Shown here: piece after piece, positions 63,126-64,000 of the stretch
Numbering within the stretch: position 1 is the first letter of the stretch
Layout: the number at the start of each line of letters is the position of its first letter
Source: Pseudomonas sp. MM213
GTDB lineage: Bacteria; Pseudomonadota; Gammaproteobacteria; Pseudomonadales; Pseudomonadaceae
Assembly (NCBI RefSeq): GCF_020423045.1
Contig: NZ_CP081943.1
Location: 6,014,001 to 6,078,000, forward strand
DNA: 64,000 nucleotides
Reading direction: 5' to 3'
Notes under the pieces: model-generated
The model's database searches: none
What the model was told of the DNA's origin: nothing
The model's input: the letters and a program-made list of their open reading frames with translations, nothing else
Made by a program: the position numbers and the translations under genes

Positions 63126-63379
63126 GTACATATCCATTTTTGGGGTGACGGCGGCTATTGGTTTCGCCCTTACGGCGAGTCACTTTCGAAAAGCGCGAAA
63201 GTAACCAAAGCGCTCTTGCCCCTTTCGTTCGGTGCCTCGCCTAGGCTCGGCATGCCCTCGCTCCGGTCCTGCTCCGTGGGCCCGCCGCCATCGGCCATCC
63301 ATGGCCGGGGGCGGCTAACCCGGCATCCATGCCGGGTTGCCCACTACGCAGAACCTGCGCTCGGCCTCTCGAGGGGGCG
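63126..63379 (+). repeat. Long structured repeat, copy B
   Basis: Same strand as copy A, from GTACATATCC to GAGGGGGCG. The first hairpin is CGCC/GGCG (63165-63177), where copy A has CGCT/AGCG. The second is GTCACTTTCG/CGAAAGTAAC (63179-63205), where copy A has GTCACTTGG/CCAAGTAAC. In both, arm changes are compensated on the other arm. It lacks the last about 80 bases of copy A. Confidence 0.82.
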
Positions 63380-63488
63380 ACTACCGCCACAGCCGCCGAG
63401 GCGGCCTGAAAGCCGACCTGGCTCATCAATCGTGCGCACTCTCCCGCATCGTGGTGCGCCACTCATTCCGGACCTGTACACCGATCCT

Positions 63489-63580
63489 CTGTAGGAGCCG
63501 GCTTGCTGGCGATTGCGGTGGGTCAGTCGACGCATTTACTGACTGGAAGGGCGCCATCGCCAGCAAGCCGGCTCCTACAG
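63489..63580. repeat. REP pair
   Basis: Arms GTAGGAGCCGGCTTGCTGGC and complement with an unusual core (GGTGGGTCAGTCGACGCATT). Confidence 0.9.
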
Positions 63581-63604
63581 GGATCGGGTTCACACGGTCG
63601 AAGT

Positions 63605-63705
63605 TGTAGGAGCCAGCTTGCTGGCGATGGACGTCAACGATAACGCGGGCTGTCTGAATGAACGCATCGCCTAGACGTTTTTCGCCGGCAAGCCGGCTCC
63701 TACAG
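63605..63705. repeat. REP pair
   Basis: Arms GTAGGAGCCAGCTTGCTGGC and complement. The core has GTCAACGATAACGCG. It lies between copies B and C of the long repeat. Confidence 0.9.
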
Positions 63706-63717
63706 GGATCGGCGTAC

Positions 63718-64000
63718 GCTTTTGATCTTCACCACTCATCAGGCCGAGCGTTAGCTCGCCTTCAGCTTTTGATCTGAGCGCCCCCTCGAGAGGCCGAGTG
63801 GAGGTTCTGCGCAGTGGGCAACCCGGCATGGATGCCGGGTTAGCCGCCCCCGGCCATGGATGGCCGATGGCGGCGGGCCCACGGAGCAGGGCCGGAGCGA
63901 GGGCATGCCGAGCCACAGCGAGGCACCGAACGAAAGGGGCAAGAGCGCTTGGTTACTTGGGGCTTTTCCAAGTGACTCGCCGTAAGGGCGAAACCAATAG
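63718..64000 (-). repeat. Long structured repeat, copy C (cut by window end)
   Basis: Reverse complement of copy A, including its 3' part (GGCGAGCTAACGCTCGGCC and GGTGAAGATCAAAAGC). Its second hairpin is the TTGG/CCAA form of copy A and its first is the CGCC/GGCG form of copy B. It continues beyond the window. Confidence 0.82.

Noticed and set aside
63087..63494. Open frame over long repeat copy B (and similar frames in A and C)
   Set aside because: Conserved peptides such as PLSFGASLMLGMPSLRS arise from base-level repeat conservation. There is no consistent start or ribosome-binding site, and the differences between copies fit base pairing.

Overview
The window is chromosomal DNA from a Pseudomonas of the fluorescens group. 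The order rpoS–rsmZ–fdxA–mutS, then a contractile tailocin locus, then a CinA-family gene–recA–recX is typical of that group. So are the dense paired REP hairpins, the erdR–dgkA and finR/fpr neighbourhoods, the aotJQMOP operon and a QuiP-type acylase. Most of it is GC-rich core DNA. The stretch at about 5.5–9.9 kb is visibly AT-richer and looks acquired.

Layout. 1–2.5 kb: the 3' part of rpoS (its start lies outside the window), the Gac/Rsm small RNA gene rsmZ with its distal GacA box, a long structured repeat, a tandem array of REP hairpins, and fdxA. 2.6–5.2 kb: mutS. 5.5–9.4 kb: a minus-strand, translationally coupled cassette for surface-glycan modification (GtrB-type glycosyltransferase, O-acetyltransferase, methyltransferase, GtrA-type flippase, and a second methyltransferase broken by two opposite frameshifts, one in a G9 tract). 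9.9–24.7 kb: a complete P2-like R-type tailocin. It has an S24 self-cleaving repressor, an operator array, a Com-like regulator, a holin, baseplate, fibre, sheath, tube, a tail chaperone with a -1 frameshift site, tape measure, hub, GH19 endolysin and nested spanins. No capsid, portal, terminase or integrase gene is present. 24.8–26.9 kb: pncC/cinA, recA (LexA box) and recX.

27–41 kb is housekeeping: a LOG-family protein, a DTW-domain protein, erdR, dgkA, finR/fpr, trmO, rhlG, a DUF1456 protein, a pseudouridine-synthase-like protein that lacks the catalytic Asp, a GNAT enzyme, rimO and kup. 41–46 kb holds a DUF3077 protein with a structured leader and the acvB-like/mprF pair for aminoacyl-phosphatidylglycerol. 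46–56 kb holds two initiator tRNA genes, dinB (LexA box), a lipoprotein, proS, ampG, an alkyltransferase-like protein, a DUF481 protein, a cold-shock gene and dcd. 56–63 kb holds aotPOMQJ (arginine/ornithine uptake) and quiP. The window ends in two inverted copies of the long repeat also seen near rsmZ.

The genes connect in three ways. DNA damage would activate RecA; RecA would relieve LexA at recA and dinB and should trigger self-cleavage of the tailocin repressor, so tailocin release is coupled to SOS. The glycan cassette beside the tailocin locus could alter the LPS receptor and so affect self-immunity (inference). The long repeat shows compensatory base changes between its copies, which suggests a conserved hairpin structure; it is the least explained element here.
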